NCBI GenBank assembly: GCA_036874045.1
Contig: CM072347.1
Coordinates: forward strand, 6,140,501-6,204,500
Direction of reading: 5' to 3'
DNA from: Cymodocea nodosa
Lineage: Eukaryota > Streptophyta > Magnoliopsida > Alismatales > Cymodoceaceae
DNA: 64,000 nt
The position numbers and the translations under genes were made by a program. Under the pieces are notes generated by a model. It saw nothing but the letters and a program-made list of their open reading frames with translations, did not search any database and was not told the DNA's origin. Positions 11,633 to 24,755 of the stretch are shown piece by piece. The stretch's first letter is position 1. Each line of letters begins with the position of its first letter.

Positions 11633-13288
11633 TGTAGGATCGAATGGCTACATAAGAGAGGGGCAAATTGTGTTTTTCAACATATTTAAATATAATTGAA
11701 ACTTCAAAATTAAAAATAAGTCGAGACACTGTTTTAATCAAATCATTTTATTCAAGGTTTCAATTACAATATACAATTCAATTCTCCTTAGAAATTGTAG
11801 ATGCAATTATATAACAATACCATATTTTATCTAATCAATTTCATAACTACAAATAGAGAAAACTAATTTACAGAATTTAAAACATTTCTCATTGTTTGAG
11901 ATTTTTCTTCTTCTTCTTCTTCTCCTTCTTCTACAATTCTTTAGTGACAAATATTTGACTTTCTCTGCTTCATCGAATTTGTTTTCTTCTGATTTTTCAA
12001 ATTTTCAGTGACATAAATTTGACTTTCTCTACTTTACTGAATTTTCTTCTATCTGAGAGCTTTTCCTTAGAGAGGTATTTTTGATCCTTGAAAATATTTT
12101 TCATTTTATGTGCAAGGATAATTGATCAACAAGAATTCTATACCTTCTATACTGTATCTTTACTTTATGCATATCCTCCACATTTAATCACTATTAGTTT
12201 TCACTCTTCACGTCTTCTCTTTTTCCTTCATCGAAATACACACATTTTGACCCACGTTTTCCTTTCGAATTTTCTTTAATCATTAACCTTGGATCTCTGA
12301 AAAATTTCTTGCAAAATAAACTTTCTCGTCCAAAATTTTTCATCAAGTGTAATAAGAAGTCATTGTGTTAATGTTAACTAAATGAGTAAAACAAGTAGAG
12401 ATATAACTTAACGTATCTAACTCAACGAGTTCATCATGTGCCAAGTACTGTAGCTAACTCAATGAACTAAATCCATGGTGTTACGCTAACTTAATGAACC
12501 AGTTTTGTGGTGTTACAGTTAACTCAACGAACTAGCTTAACCTTTCTTTCGGAATGTTAAACGCTAACTCACCGAAAATAGTTTAAGTATTGGATAGTTA
12601 AGTTTTCCAAGTATCCAAAAATCTGATAACTCACTAATCTAGTAATAAACAAATATTTTTACAATAAGGTATTTACCACATGCAAGAATAATAACTTTAA
12701 GTTTATAATGCTAACCTAACGCGTTGCCTTAGTATTCAATATAGCAACTCAACGTGTGTAGTTAATGTAGTAATGTTAACTTAACGAGTTAAACATGTGC
12801 AACTCACGTGATATAATATAACATTTGTAACCTTTAATTTCACCACGTACACAATACTAACTTCACGAGTTCGTCTCTTCATTTTAACCTTTTGTTCACT
12901 AACTTAATGAGTTCTCACGTGATCTATTTTAACCTTTAAGCCTATAACTCAACGAGTTCTCACATGACCTTTATACAAATAATACACTAACTCAACGAGT
13001 TGTCTAAACATGCACTGTACATGATACAGAGAATATAACTTTAAAACATATCATGCTTTACAATAAAAACACACGTTAACTTAACGTTTAGTTAAATGAA
13101 AAGTTAGTATAACTTAACGACTAGTTATTTAACTTAGCATAATGTCAAATCCATTACAGACAATTATTTATATCAGTAAAGTTGTTCTGCATTAATTGAT
13201 GTTCTTAATTTACTTTCACAAACAATAGTAATTAAGTAAATATGATTACATTCATTTAGCATACATCATCTAAACAAAATACTCAACA
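11633..13288 (-). repeat. Copia A 3' LTR (left copy)
   Basis: 1.66-kb terminal repeat, paired with 23101-24755. It contains a run of AACTCAACGA / AACTTAACGAGTT motifs (about 12420-13020) and G-box-like CACGTG sites, some decayed. The target duplication GGAAA sits immediately to its left. Confidence 0.95.
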
Positions 13289-13304
13289 ATCTCCCCCTTT
13301 TTGA
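13289..13304 (-). promoter_or_regulatory. Copia A polypurine tract
   Basis: ATCTCCCCCTTTTTGA on the plus strand is AAAAAGGGGGAGAT on the element strand, directly abutting the 3' LTR, as expected for the plus-strand primer. The same tract abuts the LTRs of Copia C (37224) and Copia D (55340). Confidence 0.9.
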
Positions 13305-13899
13305 TGATGACAAAAATCATATTAAATCAATTATGAAATATGTTTAACTCAACGAAGCACCTCCATTGGGTTAAGTTTTAATTCAACAAACAATTTTGTT
13401 GACTTAAGTTCACTTAAACTTATTTCTGTTGTTTATGTAAAATTCATCTCTTAGAAGTAAAACTTTCAGAAAAATTTCAACAACCACAGAATCATCTCTC
13501 CTTTTTAATATATGCATTTAAACTCATAATCATCTCCCCCTTTTTTGTCATTAATCAAAAAGATGATTACACAGAATAAAAATCCGAGAGACATATTTAC
13601 AGCTAAACTTTCTATAAACATTAATAAGAATGAAATCATTTACAGTAAAATGTATTGTTCAAATAATTAGATAATAAATACAAACATTACATTTTGTATT
13701 TAGAAACAAGTAAATAGACCAATGACAATACATTTATCTATTCCTCCTAATGATATCACTAATAGCATTACAGATTTTATCTCCTAGATGCCTAAAATCA
13801 TTTCTGATGACATTTAGCACTACATCTAAGTCAAGAGGTAGATCAGGTTGCTGTTGTACTTGGTCTAAATAGTTTTGCTATTGTGGTTGGTGTTCTATA

Positions 13900-16020
13900 A
13901 GGTTAGGTTGTTATTGTAGCTATTGTTATTGCATTGACTGGTATTTTTGCAAATCTTTGATACTGAAAGCTCTCATGCCTTTAGTTTCAGAGGGCTAGTT
14001 AGATAAGTTTAATTGGCTTGCAAGAATTTGACATACAGCATCATCAAAAAATAACTTTGAACTCATATGTTGTAGTTGATATATAAACACATCAAACCAA
14101 TTAACTTGAATTCTGTGTAGTATGCCATAAGTTGCATATAAATAGCTTCTGCTTACTTCCAGATTATGTCTAACTCTTTGAAATAAATTTGCATGCAGAA
14201 TATTTGCAATAAACCTAGTTTCTGCATTTAGATTTTCCATTAATCTCATTTCAATATATACACCTAGAATCTATGATAAAGACTGAATGTCCTATTCCAG
14301 CTATCTAACAATGTCAAATCTATTTGTAACAACAACACCTTCATTTCTTAATCCCAAAACTTCAAAAATCAACTTAGGAGATAAAGTAAACTCCTGTTGA
14401 TGTATTTGAGTTGTCAACATATTGTCATTCTTGACCAGATTGCTGTAAAAAACTGCAATAAGCTCTTTATATTGCTTCCATTTTGTTCCAACTAGTAAGA
14501 ATTGCATTAAGCCTTGAAACTCAAATAAATATTTTATTTCCAGTAGATTTCTAAACTTTATTGGTTGAGCATGCAAAATTTGACATGAAATCAAACTATT
14601 GTATTTCTGCAATGCTTCCTTAGACCTAAAATATATTGAATTTCCTTGAATGGGTAGTATTCTATACATAGAAGGTGATACTTGAAGCATTGATTTAGAA
14701 TTTAAGTCTTCTTCAGGAATCTCTTCTTCAAAATGAATGTTATTGTGTTCCTTTGTCAAAATATTTTCTTGAAGCTGCTTAGGTAAGCTTGATTCTTCAG
14801 CTTCAACAGAGTGAGGAACATTTTCAATATCTGCCACATCCATAAGTTCAGTTTCTATAGAATGTTTAGAGTTCAAATATTCCACAAATTCAATAGTTAA
14901 TGTATTTATCTGTAATTCTTCATTTTCTTTAACAGATATTTCCATTTCAACATGTTGTGAATTCTTAGACTCTAGTTCTATAGATTCTAAAATAGGCTGA
15001 TCAATATTAAGCTCTTCTAGAGTCTTCTCTTTTTCAATAGCTACCACTCCAGACAATCCAGCCTCTGAACTAGTTATTGCTTCAATATTTTCAAGCACAT
15101 CTACAATAACTCGTTCAATATCGTCTTCCTGATGCTCTGATTGTTCAATTTCCTTATCATCAAGGCTTGAAACTATAGAAAAAGTTGAACTAATTTGTTG
15201 CTTTGATTTCTTTTTAAGTTTTCTAGAAAAAGATAATAAAGTCTCATCATCATCATCAGTTTCAGTGTGTTCTGAACTGATGAGCTTGTCAGATGCATTG
15301 TAAGGTACAATGTCTAGACATACATTGTCCTTTGGAATTAAATCCTCATCTGATTTTTCTTTTTCAACAACATTTGTTTCCTTAGAAACAATTTTTCTAA
15401 CTCGTTGTCTCTTGTAACAAGTCAAATGTTCTTCTACTATTATTACTGTTTTCTTTTGAATTTGTTTCATAAAAGTTTTCTATTTTAATTCTTCAAAGAC
15501 ACTTTCTATAGCTATTGTCTTTCGAAGACTATCAACTTTTCTCTGATCAACAACAATATTTGTTTATTTTTCCTTTGAAAACAAAGGTGTAGGTATTGCA
15601 GATTCATGTTCTTCCTCAAATGATTGTAGTCTTGTTCCATTGATAGGAATTTGAGGAATTCTATTAGATGAACCTACTCATTTTTCTAAATATTTAGCAT
15701 ATTGTTCCAAAAATGCTATTTCAGCACATTTCATTCAATATTCTCTATCAAATTTACTTCTTATACCCATATATTGAATATTGTCAACTGTATTGTGAAG
15801 TTCTTATCTAACTTCATCTAGTATTTCTTTAGAAAAGAAATAGTCATGATATATTTGAGCTAACTTTTTGTCTACTTGAAAAATCTTCTTAAACCATGTA
15901 CGAGGAACTTCATCTACATCTATTTCTTTGCCTTTATCATTTCCTCTACCTCTTCCTTTTCCTCTGCCACGCCCTTTGTAGAACTTTGAAAACATCATCG
16001 CAGGTTGTAATAGGAACAAG
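13900..16020 (-). mobile_element. Copia A extra 3' ORF region (plant-transposon-protein-like domain)
   Basis: The region between RNase H and the 3' LTR, in the place of the env-like ORF of SIRE elements. Its N-terminal side has an RG-rich stretch (YKGRGRGKGRGRG). The middle is acidic and Glu/Ser-rich. The C-terminal third holds LFEFQGLMQFL, LSPKLIFEVLGL, FIANILHANLFQ and IQVNWFDVF segments, typical of the domain I know as putative plant transposon protein (PF20167-type, named from memory). No signal peptide or membrane span was seen, so an envelope role is not supported. Fossil with several breaks. Confidence 0.8.
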
Positions 16021-17620
16021 CGAGAAAAATTTTCAGAAAGATATTTACGAGATAACCTAAGTTCCCATGTAATAAGTGTTTAAATAGGGTTTATGTAGAA
16101 TAACTTAATGAGTCTATTAGTCAGATTTGTGTTTTAAATGAATATTGAATAAAGTTTATTTAATCGAGGTACCCAAAAAATTTAAGCATAACTCGTTGAG
16201 TTACCTAACCTAACGAGTAAAATGCTATCTAGAGGTAGTTTTACACATTATCTTACATAACATGACATCTAATTAGTACACTTTACCAAACAAACAAGTT
16301 TCAGATGTTTTCAACTGAAAGCTTCCGAAAACAACATAAAAACTATAAGTAACTTAAATAACCATTATCTTGAGAACATTGTAAACTATTCTAATATTCT
16401 TTTATAAACCTAAAATAGTTTGTTTGTCTATTACATTGTTTCATCAAGATCTTAAGAGGACTAAACTCAGATTAACTAAGATTTATATTCTAAATGATAT
16501 TAATCTATTTTTGACATTATCATTCCTCCCCCTACATATATACTTCAAATATATTCAATAACATACAAAATATATTTGTATAAAAATAGGTGTTACTTAT
16601 AACTATACTTTAAATTTTCTTTTTAGAAACTTCTGTTATCTTGAATTCATCAAGAATGATTTTCAGAATCAACTCCAACAATATATGAATCAAAACATAA
16701 CTTTAAACTTAATATGATTAACACAAGGAGAATAAAGGAATGTATCTCAAATAAACATTTTCAAAAGTACTAATTTTGATTCAACAAATCAGTAGTCATA
16801 TTGGTAGAAATTGTATTCAATTCAAAGATATCTGTAATTAATGAAATAACTTTTATGTTTTCAAAACAGTAAATATTGATAATTTTCTTTAAAAGTTAGT
16901 TTGAAAAGCTTGAATAATACAAGAGCTTTCTAATGTACCTGTGTAATGAGCTTTCAGTCAGCAATCCCAAGTTTGATCAAGACTATAGGTTGCCAGATTT
17001 AAAAAATCTTTTTTCAGGACAACAATCCTTACATACCTATCTGCTTAAGTATAAGAGGCTCGTAATCAAACTGATCAATAAACTCTCAAAGATTTTTATT
17101 TTGTAAGCACTTTTTATTTTAAGCATAGTATATATGTATTTCATTAATATAGATGCAATAAAGCACAAACCTCATACAATTTTTACGTCTATGATTTTAT
17201 TGAAAATATGAATCAATTTCAATAAGCTCAAACTTTTGATTAGTAGCTTAATATGATTTACATATAAATTATTCTACAAGTTTAATCAATCAAGTCAAAC
17301 TCATTCTTGATCATATGTACTTTCATTAATCCAAAGAAAACACTTAATCAAAATTTCAGGATTTCAAAGGAATTTAATGTTTTTCATTGACATTTCCACT
17401 TATAATTTTGAAAAACCATTAAACTTAACAAAATAAGTAAAATCAATAAGATACTACTATAATTTTATCGTAAATACATAGTATCTTATGCAGTAGTTTA
17501 GATATTACTTAGATATTTATGATAAGTATATAATATCTATGAGGTAAACAACATCATCACCAATTTTTATCTTTTGTGGAGTTTAAGCATTTTACACATC
17601 ACATAGCCTACAAATACCTA
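16021..17620 (-). other. Copia A non-coding linker between pol and 3' ORF
   Basis: About 1.6 kb without coding sequence, conserved in position and sequence in Copia C (about 40015-41575) and D (about 58115-59690). It includes ACTCGTTGAGTT-type motifs next to the 3' ORF (near 16190) and an internal purine-rich tract (CCTCCCCCTACA on the plus strand, near 16525). That tract resembles a second polypurine tract. Confidence 0.75.
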
Positions 17621-20600
17621 AATTTAATCTTATGTTGTAGAATGTAGTTTCATTTAGAGGTTTTGTAAATATATCAGCTAATTGATTTTTACTAGACACA
17701 AATCCTAATTAAATTTTTCCTTTAATTACGTTATCTCTTAAAAAATGATGTTTAACCTCTATATGCTTTGCTCTAGAATGTAATACAAGATTTTTGGAAA
17801 GATTTATTGTAGAACTACTATCACAATAAATCTCAATTATATCATAAGATAATCCAAAATCTTCTAAAGTTTGCCTTATCCACAAAATCTGAGTGCAACA
17901 CAATGCAACAGCAACATATTCAACTTCAGTGGTTGAAAGTGCTACATAGTTTTGCTTTTTTCTAAACCATGACACCAAATTATTTCCCAATAATTGACTT
18001 GTGTCACTAGTACTCTTTCTATCAGACTTAGATCCTGTGTAATCAACATTAGTATATCCTATAAGATCTATTGAACTATCCTTAGAATAATACAGTCCAA
18101 AATTTTTAGTTCCTTATATATATCTAAATATTCTTTTAAAGCAATAGAGTGTGATTCTTTAAGATTAGATTGAAATCTAGCACAAGCACACATAATATCA
18201 GGTCTACTAGCTGTCAAATAAAGTACAGAACCAATCATACTTCTGTATTTTCTTTAATCTATTGATTTTCCTATGTCATCAATATTTAACTTTAAAGAAG
18301 TACTCAAATGAGTTCCTTGAATCATTGTATCATTAAAATTAAATTTCTTAAGCATTTCAACTACAAATTTTTCTTGATTTAAAAATATACCTTTATCCAT
18401 TTGCTTAATTTGAAGTTCTAGAAAATATGAAAGTTCTCCTATCATACTCATTTTAAACTAACTAGTCATCTCTTAAGAAAATATTTTTATCAGTTTATCA
18501 GAAGTTGCTCCAAAGATTATATCATCCACATATATTTGAACAACAATCTGATCTTTATCATCTTTCTTGATAAATAGAGTATAGTCTACTTTTCCCATGA
18601 TATATTATCGTTCTATTAGAAAGGTAGATAATTTTTTATACCACGATCTAGGTGCTTGCTTCAAACCATATAAGGCTTTCTTCAGATTATTAATATCTTC
18701 AAATCTAGGTGGTTGTTTCACATAAACTTTTTCATTAATTAACCATTTAGAAATGCACTCTTAACATCCATTTGATATAGTTTAAAATCCATATAGCAAG
18801 CATAGGCCAATAATATTCTAATACTTTCTAACCTAACCACAGGAGCAAAAGTTTCATCATAATCAAGTCCTTCTTCCTGTGTATACCATTGTGCAACTAA
18901 TCTAGCTTTGTTTCTTATAACTTGACCAGTCTCATTTGTTTTGTTTCTAAAGATCCACTTTGTACCTATTATGGACTAATTTTCTGGTGGAGAGATTAAC
19001 TCCCAAACATCATTTTTGATGAATTGATTTAGTTCATCTTGCATTGCCACTATCTAATTTTCATCAGATAATGCTTCTTCTATATTCTTTGGTTCCACCA
19101 TAGAAACAAACATACACATACTATTTAAATTTACTGAAGCTCTTGTTTTAACTCCCTCATTAATATTACCAATGACTTGAGTGATGGGATGTGATGAAGA
19201 ATAACGCCAATTTCTATGATTCTCCTCAATATTTTCACCAACATCTGAAGATACATCACTTTGATCATTAATTTGATTATTTAAGTTCATATTTTGAATT
19301 TTTTTAAATAAATCTTCAATCTCTCTATTGATCTCTAATTCTTTTGGGAAATTTATTATATCATCATTATTAGCTTTAGATTGAGATTCTCTAAAAGAAT
19401 TTTCATTGAAGCTTACATGAAGGGTTTCTTCAATGGTTTTAGAAGTCTTATTATAAACACTATAGGCTTTACTTCTAGTAGAGTAACCTACAAAAATTCC
19501 TTCATCTGCTTTGGCTTGAAATTTATCCCTTTTATTCTTAGTGATAAGGATAAAACACTTATAGCCAAATGGTTTCATATAGAAAATTTTTGGAACCCTA
19601 TCAAATATAATTTCAAAAGGAGTTTTATTAACAAGAGGTCTTAGGTGACTTCTGTTAATAATATAACAAGCTATATTCACTGCTTCAGCCCAAAGATTTT
19701 GAGGTAAATTATGTTCATTTAACATAGTTCTGGTGATTTCTTGAAGTGATCAATTCTTTCTCTCAACAACACCATTTTGCGAAGGTGTTCTTGGAAAAGA
19801 ATATCTATAATCAATGTCATGATCTTTATAGTAATTATCCATTTGATCATTTTCAAATTCAGTACCATGATCACTCCTAAGTTTTTGAACAGAGATACTT
19901 TGTTCATTTTGATCAAGATTGCAATACATTTTAAACATTTCAAAAACTTCTATCTTAGTTGCTAGAAAATATACCCAAGTATACCTAAAGAAGTCATCTA
20001 CTAAAACAAATACATACCGTTTACCACTAAGACTCATGATTATTGTTGGTCCAAATAAATTTATATGTATAAGTTCTAAGACTCTTTTACTTGTAATATC
20101 AGTTTTGGATTTAAAAGAGTTTTTATGAAGTTTGCCTAACTCACATGCATCATACATGAAATCCTTTGAGTATTTAATCTTAAGTAAACCTTTCACTAAA
20201 TTTTTTCTAGACAATTTTTGCAACAGTTTCATATTTATATGTCTGATCCTTCTATGCCAAAGATATGTGTCACTAGTTTCAACTAGTAAACATGAATTTA
20301 AATCAACTACACCAGAAGGTAAAGATAAAATACATACAGAACCTTTTCTTTTAGCAATAAACTTAAGTTCATCTGTAATTTTATCAATAATTTTGCATAC
20401 ATTATCTTCAAACAATACATAATATCCATTATCAATTAGTTTATAACACTTAGCAAATTAAATCCTAGGTTTTCTACATACAGTACATTCGAAATAACAC
20501 AAGTAGGAGTTATTTGAACATTGCCCATATCTATGATTTTATCCTTGCTTTTGTTTCCAAATGTTACACTTCCTTTCTTGATATTTTTAAAATTTTTTAG

Positions 20601-20655
20601 TAGGCTTTTCTGTTTGGTCATGTGACTTGATGCTCCACTATCTAAAATCAATTTT
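17621..20655 (-). mobile_element. Copia A pol region (protease, integrase, RT, RNase H)
   Basis: Element order runs right to left. Protease with DSGASSHMT (near 20630), integrase zinc-binding and core region with LWHRRIRHIN and [10 protein letters not shown] (about 19760-20415), reverse transcriptase (about 18250-19700), and RNase H with ALSTTEVEYVA and CDSSSTINLSKN (about 17709-17990). These motifs place it in Ty1/Copia, and the protein wording is of SIRE type. Broken in many places. Confidence 0.9.
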
Positions 20656-20689
20656 GATGTTATTTCCTCCTACAAAACAAATTAAGAAG

Positions 20690-22901
20690 AACTGTTTCTT
20701 GGTACCTAATGTCTTTGAGGATCAAGTTCATTAAAAGCATATTTCTTCTTTTTGTTTAAAAATAGCTTAACATTTTCATTTACATTCTTATAAGTACTAC
20801 TAATTTATCATTAGCTTCATACTCACTTATAGAATTATTGCTCTTATAAACATTATATTTATTTTCAGATGTAGTATAACCAATACCAAACTGATTTTAT
20901 CAGATGTTAATTTATTTTGGTCATGCTCATACATTTCAATAAGTTCATACCAAGATTTTGTACTTGTATTTAAATTTTTAGTACATACAAAATCTTTTTC
21001 TACACATGAATTTTCAGATAAAGAATATGCAAAACCAGTAATTGAATTTCATGCTTAGGTTTTTGAATTTTCAATTTACTACAATTGTCTAAAATTTTAG
21101 AAACATTAATAACTGAATCTCTAGAACAAGAAACAAGATTTTTAGAAACATTAATAGTCTTGTTAGAAGTACATTTAGATAAATCACATTGGTTTATATT
21201 ACTACTGCATGATTCATCCCTTGAAGTACCTACTTCTACATATTTATTACCTTGTTTCATGATAAAAGAAAATTTAGTCTTAGATTTACTTGAATTGCAA
21301 CTAATAAATCCTTTGTTGGCTTGAGATTCAGGATAATCAAATCCTAAGCCAAATTTATATAACACCGTAGGGGTACTAGTTAGTTTGTCTAACTTAGTTT
21401 GACTTAAATTCCATTTCTCAATGGTGGAATTTAAATCTAGCTCTCTCATTTTTAATCTATCAATCTTTAACTCAAGATCATTTATATTGTTTCTCAACTT
21501 TTCATTTTCAAATTCTATCTTTAATTTTTCAGCATTTATATTTTGTATTTGTTTATGCAAGACACATTCATTAAATCTAAATTTATGTAAATCTCTAGCA
21601 TGATTTTCATTATTACATTTAAACTTCTCTAGAGTAGTAGACAAGAAATAATTTTCTTCTTCCAAAATGGACAAAGAGTTTCTAATATTCTTATTTTCCA
21701 GTTTACAAACTTTAAGTTTTTGTAATAATGCATGACAAGCACATAATAATTCATCAAAGTTAAAATCTAAATGACTTTTAGGATCAGATATTACCCCAAA
21801 CTCATATGCCATGAAGCACACATGAGCAACGTCTTCTAACTCTTGTTCTTCTTCTGAATGTGAAGATTTTGATGATTGTTCCTCAGATTCAAACTCTTTT
21901 GATGTGTCATCTCAAGTGACCTTCAAAGCCTTTTTTTTGTAAAACTTTTTCTGAGTTTTCTAAGCCTATCTTCTTCTGATTTGTCCTACTTTGCTTTTCA
22001 TTTTTCCTTATAGGATAATCTGGAGAAAGATGTCCAGGTTTCTTGTAGTTGTAACATACATACTTTCTAGATGAAGAATTCTTTTCATTCAGTGACTTTG
22101 ACATTGAGGGTTTGTCATTTCTATTCCTTTGTTGTTTCCTAGCTTTCCATGCTTTCTTGAATTTCCTAGTCAGTAAAATCATATCCTCATTAGAATCAGT
22201 AGATATTTCAGAATTTGAATTAATTTCGAAGGTTATTTCTTTCTTCATTTTTAATTTGTTGTGACTTAGTGAATCATTTAATTGAACTTCATAAGCAGTT
22301 AAATTTCCTATAAGTTCATTTATAGTATAAACATTTAAGTCTCGTGATTCCTCGATTGATGTCACTTTCTGAGACCATTTAAAACTTAGGGATCTAAGAA
22401 TTTTTCTCACCAAATCCTTCTGTTCAAAATTCTTTCCTAAGCATTTTAAAGAGTTTATGATATCTAAGAATCTAAAAATATCTTAGAAATACTTTCATCT
22501 TCATGCATCTTAAAGAGTTCATACTTATGAATTAACATATTAATCTTAGTCTCTTTAACTTGAGAAGTACCTTCTTATGAAACTTCTAATGCATGTCACA
22601 CCTCATAAGCAGATTTATATGCCAACACTTTACTGAACTATTCATAACTCAATGTACAAAATAAGATATTTAAGCCTTTAGCATTCAGAGTTTCATTTTC
22701 TTTTTTAGTAATTGTCCAAGTATTATAAGTAGTTAATAGAGTATATGATTTCGAAATCATGAACCACAACTTATGATTTATACTTTGAAGAAAGATTGTC
22801 ATCCTATATTTCCAATATTCAAAATGTATTCCATCAAATAAAGGAGGACAGTAAAGATTTTGACCTTCATATAAAGAAAAATTACCATTTCCAATAGCCA
22901 T
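20690..22901 (-). mobile_element. Copia A gag region with coiled coil
   Basis: Starts near the right end with an LYEGQNLYCPP-type segment and WKYRM, the usual opening of SIRE-type gag. It continues to a zinc-knuckle region (KYVCYNYKKPGHLSPD, near 22030-22075) and a long Asn/Lys/Glu-rich helical region (about 21000-21820) predicted to form a coiled coil. Broken. Confidence 0.85.
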
Positions 22902-23086
22902 TTTACCTTAGATTTTTCAACCTATTTGACTTTAAATAGTTTAAAACTTTAAAAACAACTTGAGACTAAAATCAACAAAGTTAAACGTATGCTTAAATAT
23001 TAATTTCTGTTTAAAAACAAGGAAGACAAAATAAGCTCTGATATTAATTAAGTTGGTATCAACTTTATATCAAAGATTATTAACTA

Positions 23087-23098
23087 GCTCTGATACCA
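23087..23098 (-). promoter_or_regulatory. Copia A primer binding site (initiator Met tRNA)
   Basis: GCTCTGATACCA on the plus strand reads TGGTATCAGAGC on the element strand, the classic plant iMet-tRNA primer site, two bases from the LTR. Confidence 0.95.
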
Positions 23099-23100
23099 CT

Positions 23101-24755
23101 TGTAGGATCGAATGGCTACACAAGAGGGGGGTGAATTGTGTTTTTCAACATATTTAAATATAATTGAAACTTCAAAATTAAAAACAAGTCGAGACATTGT
23201 TTTAATCAAATCATTTTATTCAAGGTTTCAATTACAATATACGATTCAATTCTCCTCAGAAATTGTAGATGTAATTATATAACGATACCATGTTTCATCT
23301 AATCAATTTCATAACTATAAATAGAGAAAACTAATTTGCAGAATTTAAAACATTTCTCCCTGTTTGAGATTTTTCTTCTTCTTCTTGTTCTCCTTCTTCT
23401 TTTACAATTCTTCAATGACAAATATTTGACTTTCTCTACTTCACCAAATTTGCTTTTTTCTGATTCTTGAAATCTTTAATGATATAAATCTGACTTTCTC
23501 TACTTCACTGAATTTTCTTCTATCTGAGAGCTTTTCCTCGGAGAGGTGTTTTTGATCCTTGAAAATATTTTTTGTTTGGTGTGTAGGGATAATTGATTAG
23601 CGAGAATTCTATGCCTTTTATACTATATCTTCACTTCATGCATATCCTCTACATTTAATCACTATCAATTTTCCACTCTTCACGTCTTCTCTTTTTCCTT
23701 CATCAAAATACACACGTTTTGACCCACGTTTTCCTTTCTAATTTTCTTTAATCATCAATCTTGGATCTCTGAAAAATTTCCTATAAAATAAACTTTCTTG
23801 TCCAAAATTTTTCATCAAGTGTAATAAGAAGTCGTGTTAATGTTAACTAAACGAATAAAATAAGTAAAGATATAACTTAATGTATCTAACTCAACAAGTT
23901 CATCATGTGCCAAATCACATGACAAGTATTGTAGCTAACTCAACGAACTAAGTCTGTGGTGTTACGCTAACTCAACGAACCAACTTTGTGGTGTTATAGT
24001 TAACTCAACGAACCAGCTTAACCTTTCTTTCGAAAGGTTAAATGCTAACTCACCGAAAACAGTTTAAGTATCGGATAGTTAAGTTTTCTAAGTATCCAAA
24101 AATCTGATAACTCATTATCTAGTAATAAACAAATGTTTTTACAATAAGGTATTTACCACGTGCAAGAATTATAACTTTAAGTTTATAATGCTAACCTAAC
24201 GCATTGCCTTATTGTTCAATATAGTAACTCAACACGTGCAGTTAGTGTAGTAATGTTAAACATGTGCAACTCATGTGATACAATATAACATTCGTAATAT
24301 TTAATTTCACCATATGCACAATACTAACTTAACAAGTTCGTCTCTTCATTTTAACCTTTTGTTCACTAACTTAACGAGTTCTCACATGACCTATTTTAAC
24401 CTTTAAGCCTATAACTCAATGAGTTCTCACGTGACCTTTATACAAATAATGCACTAACTCAATGAGTTGTCTAAATGTGCACTATACATGATATAGAGAA
24501 TATAACTTTAAAACATATCATGCTTTACAATAAAAACACATGTTAACTTAATGTTTAGTTAAATGAAAAGTTAGTATAACTTAACGACTAGTTATTTAAC
24601 TTAGCATAATGTTAGATCCATTACAAACAATTATTTATATCAGTAAACTTGTTCTGTATTAATTGATGTTCTTAATTTACTTTCACAAACAATAGTAATT
24701 GAGTAAATATAATTACATTCGTTTAGCACACATTATCAAAACAAAATACTCAATA
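23101..24755 (-). repeat. Copia A 5' LTR (right copy)
   Basis: Pairs with 11633-13288 and is followed directly by GGAAA. A TATA box (GCCTTTTATA on the plus strand, 23613-23622) marks the probable promoter. The U3 side to its right carries the ACTCAACGA motif array. Confidence 0.95.

Larger units (their letters stand above)
11633..24755 (-). mobile_element. Copia element A (SIRE/Maximus lineage), full length but broken
   Basis: A 13.1-kb LTR retrotransposon on the minus strand. Long terminal repeats at 11633-13288 and 23101-24755 begin TGTAGGATCG and end ACTCAACA (or ACTCAATA) on the plus strand. The 5-bp duplication GGAAA flanks it exactly (11628-11632 and 24756-24760). In element order it has: LTR, initiator-Met tRNA primer site, gag with long coiled coil, aspartic protease, integrase, reverse transcriptase, RNase H, a 1.5-kb linker, an extra 3' ORF, polypurine tract, LTR. 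By eye the LTRs differ at about 6% of the sites compared (16 of about 270, mostly transitions), suggesting an insertion of the order of two million years if a rice-like rate applies. The coding part has well over ten breaks. Confidence 0.95.

Noticed and set aside
12088-12279. Small plus-strand ORF in the Copia A LTR
   Set aside because: Lies inside the LTR and is not kept in the other LTR copies.
12420-13020. The AACTCAACGA motif array as a CRISPR array
   Set aside because: Motifs are short, variable and irregularly spaced, lie in plant LTRs and occur in many elements.
13995-16019. Retroviral-type envelope gene in the Copia elements
   Set aside because: The ORF lies in the env position of SIRE elements, but no signal peptide, membrane anchor or fusion-like segment is visible, and it matches a plant transposon-protein-type domain instead.
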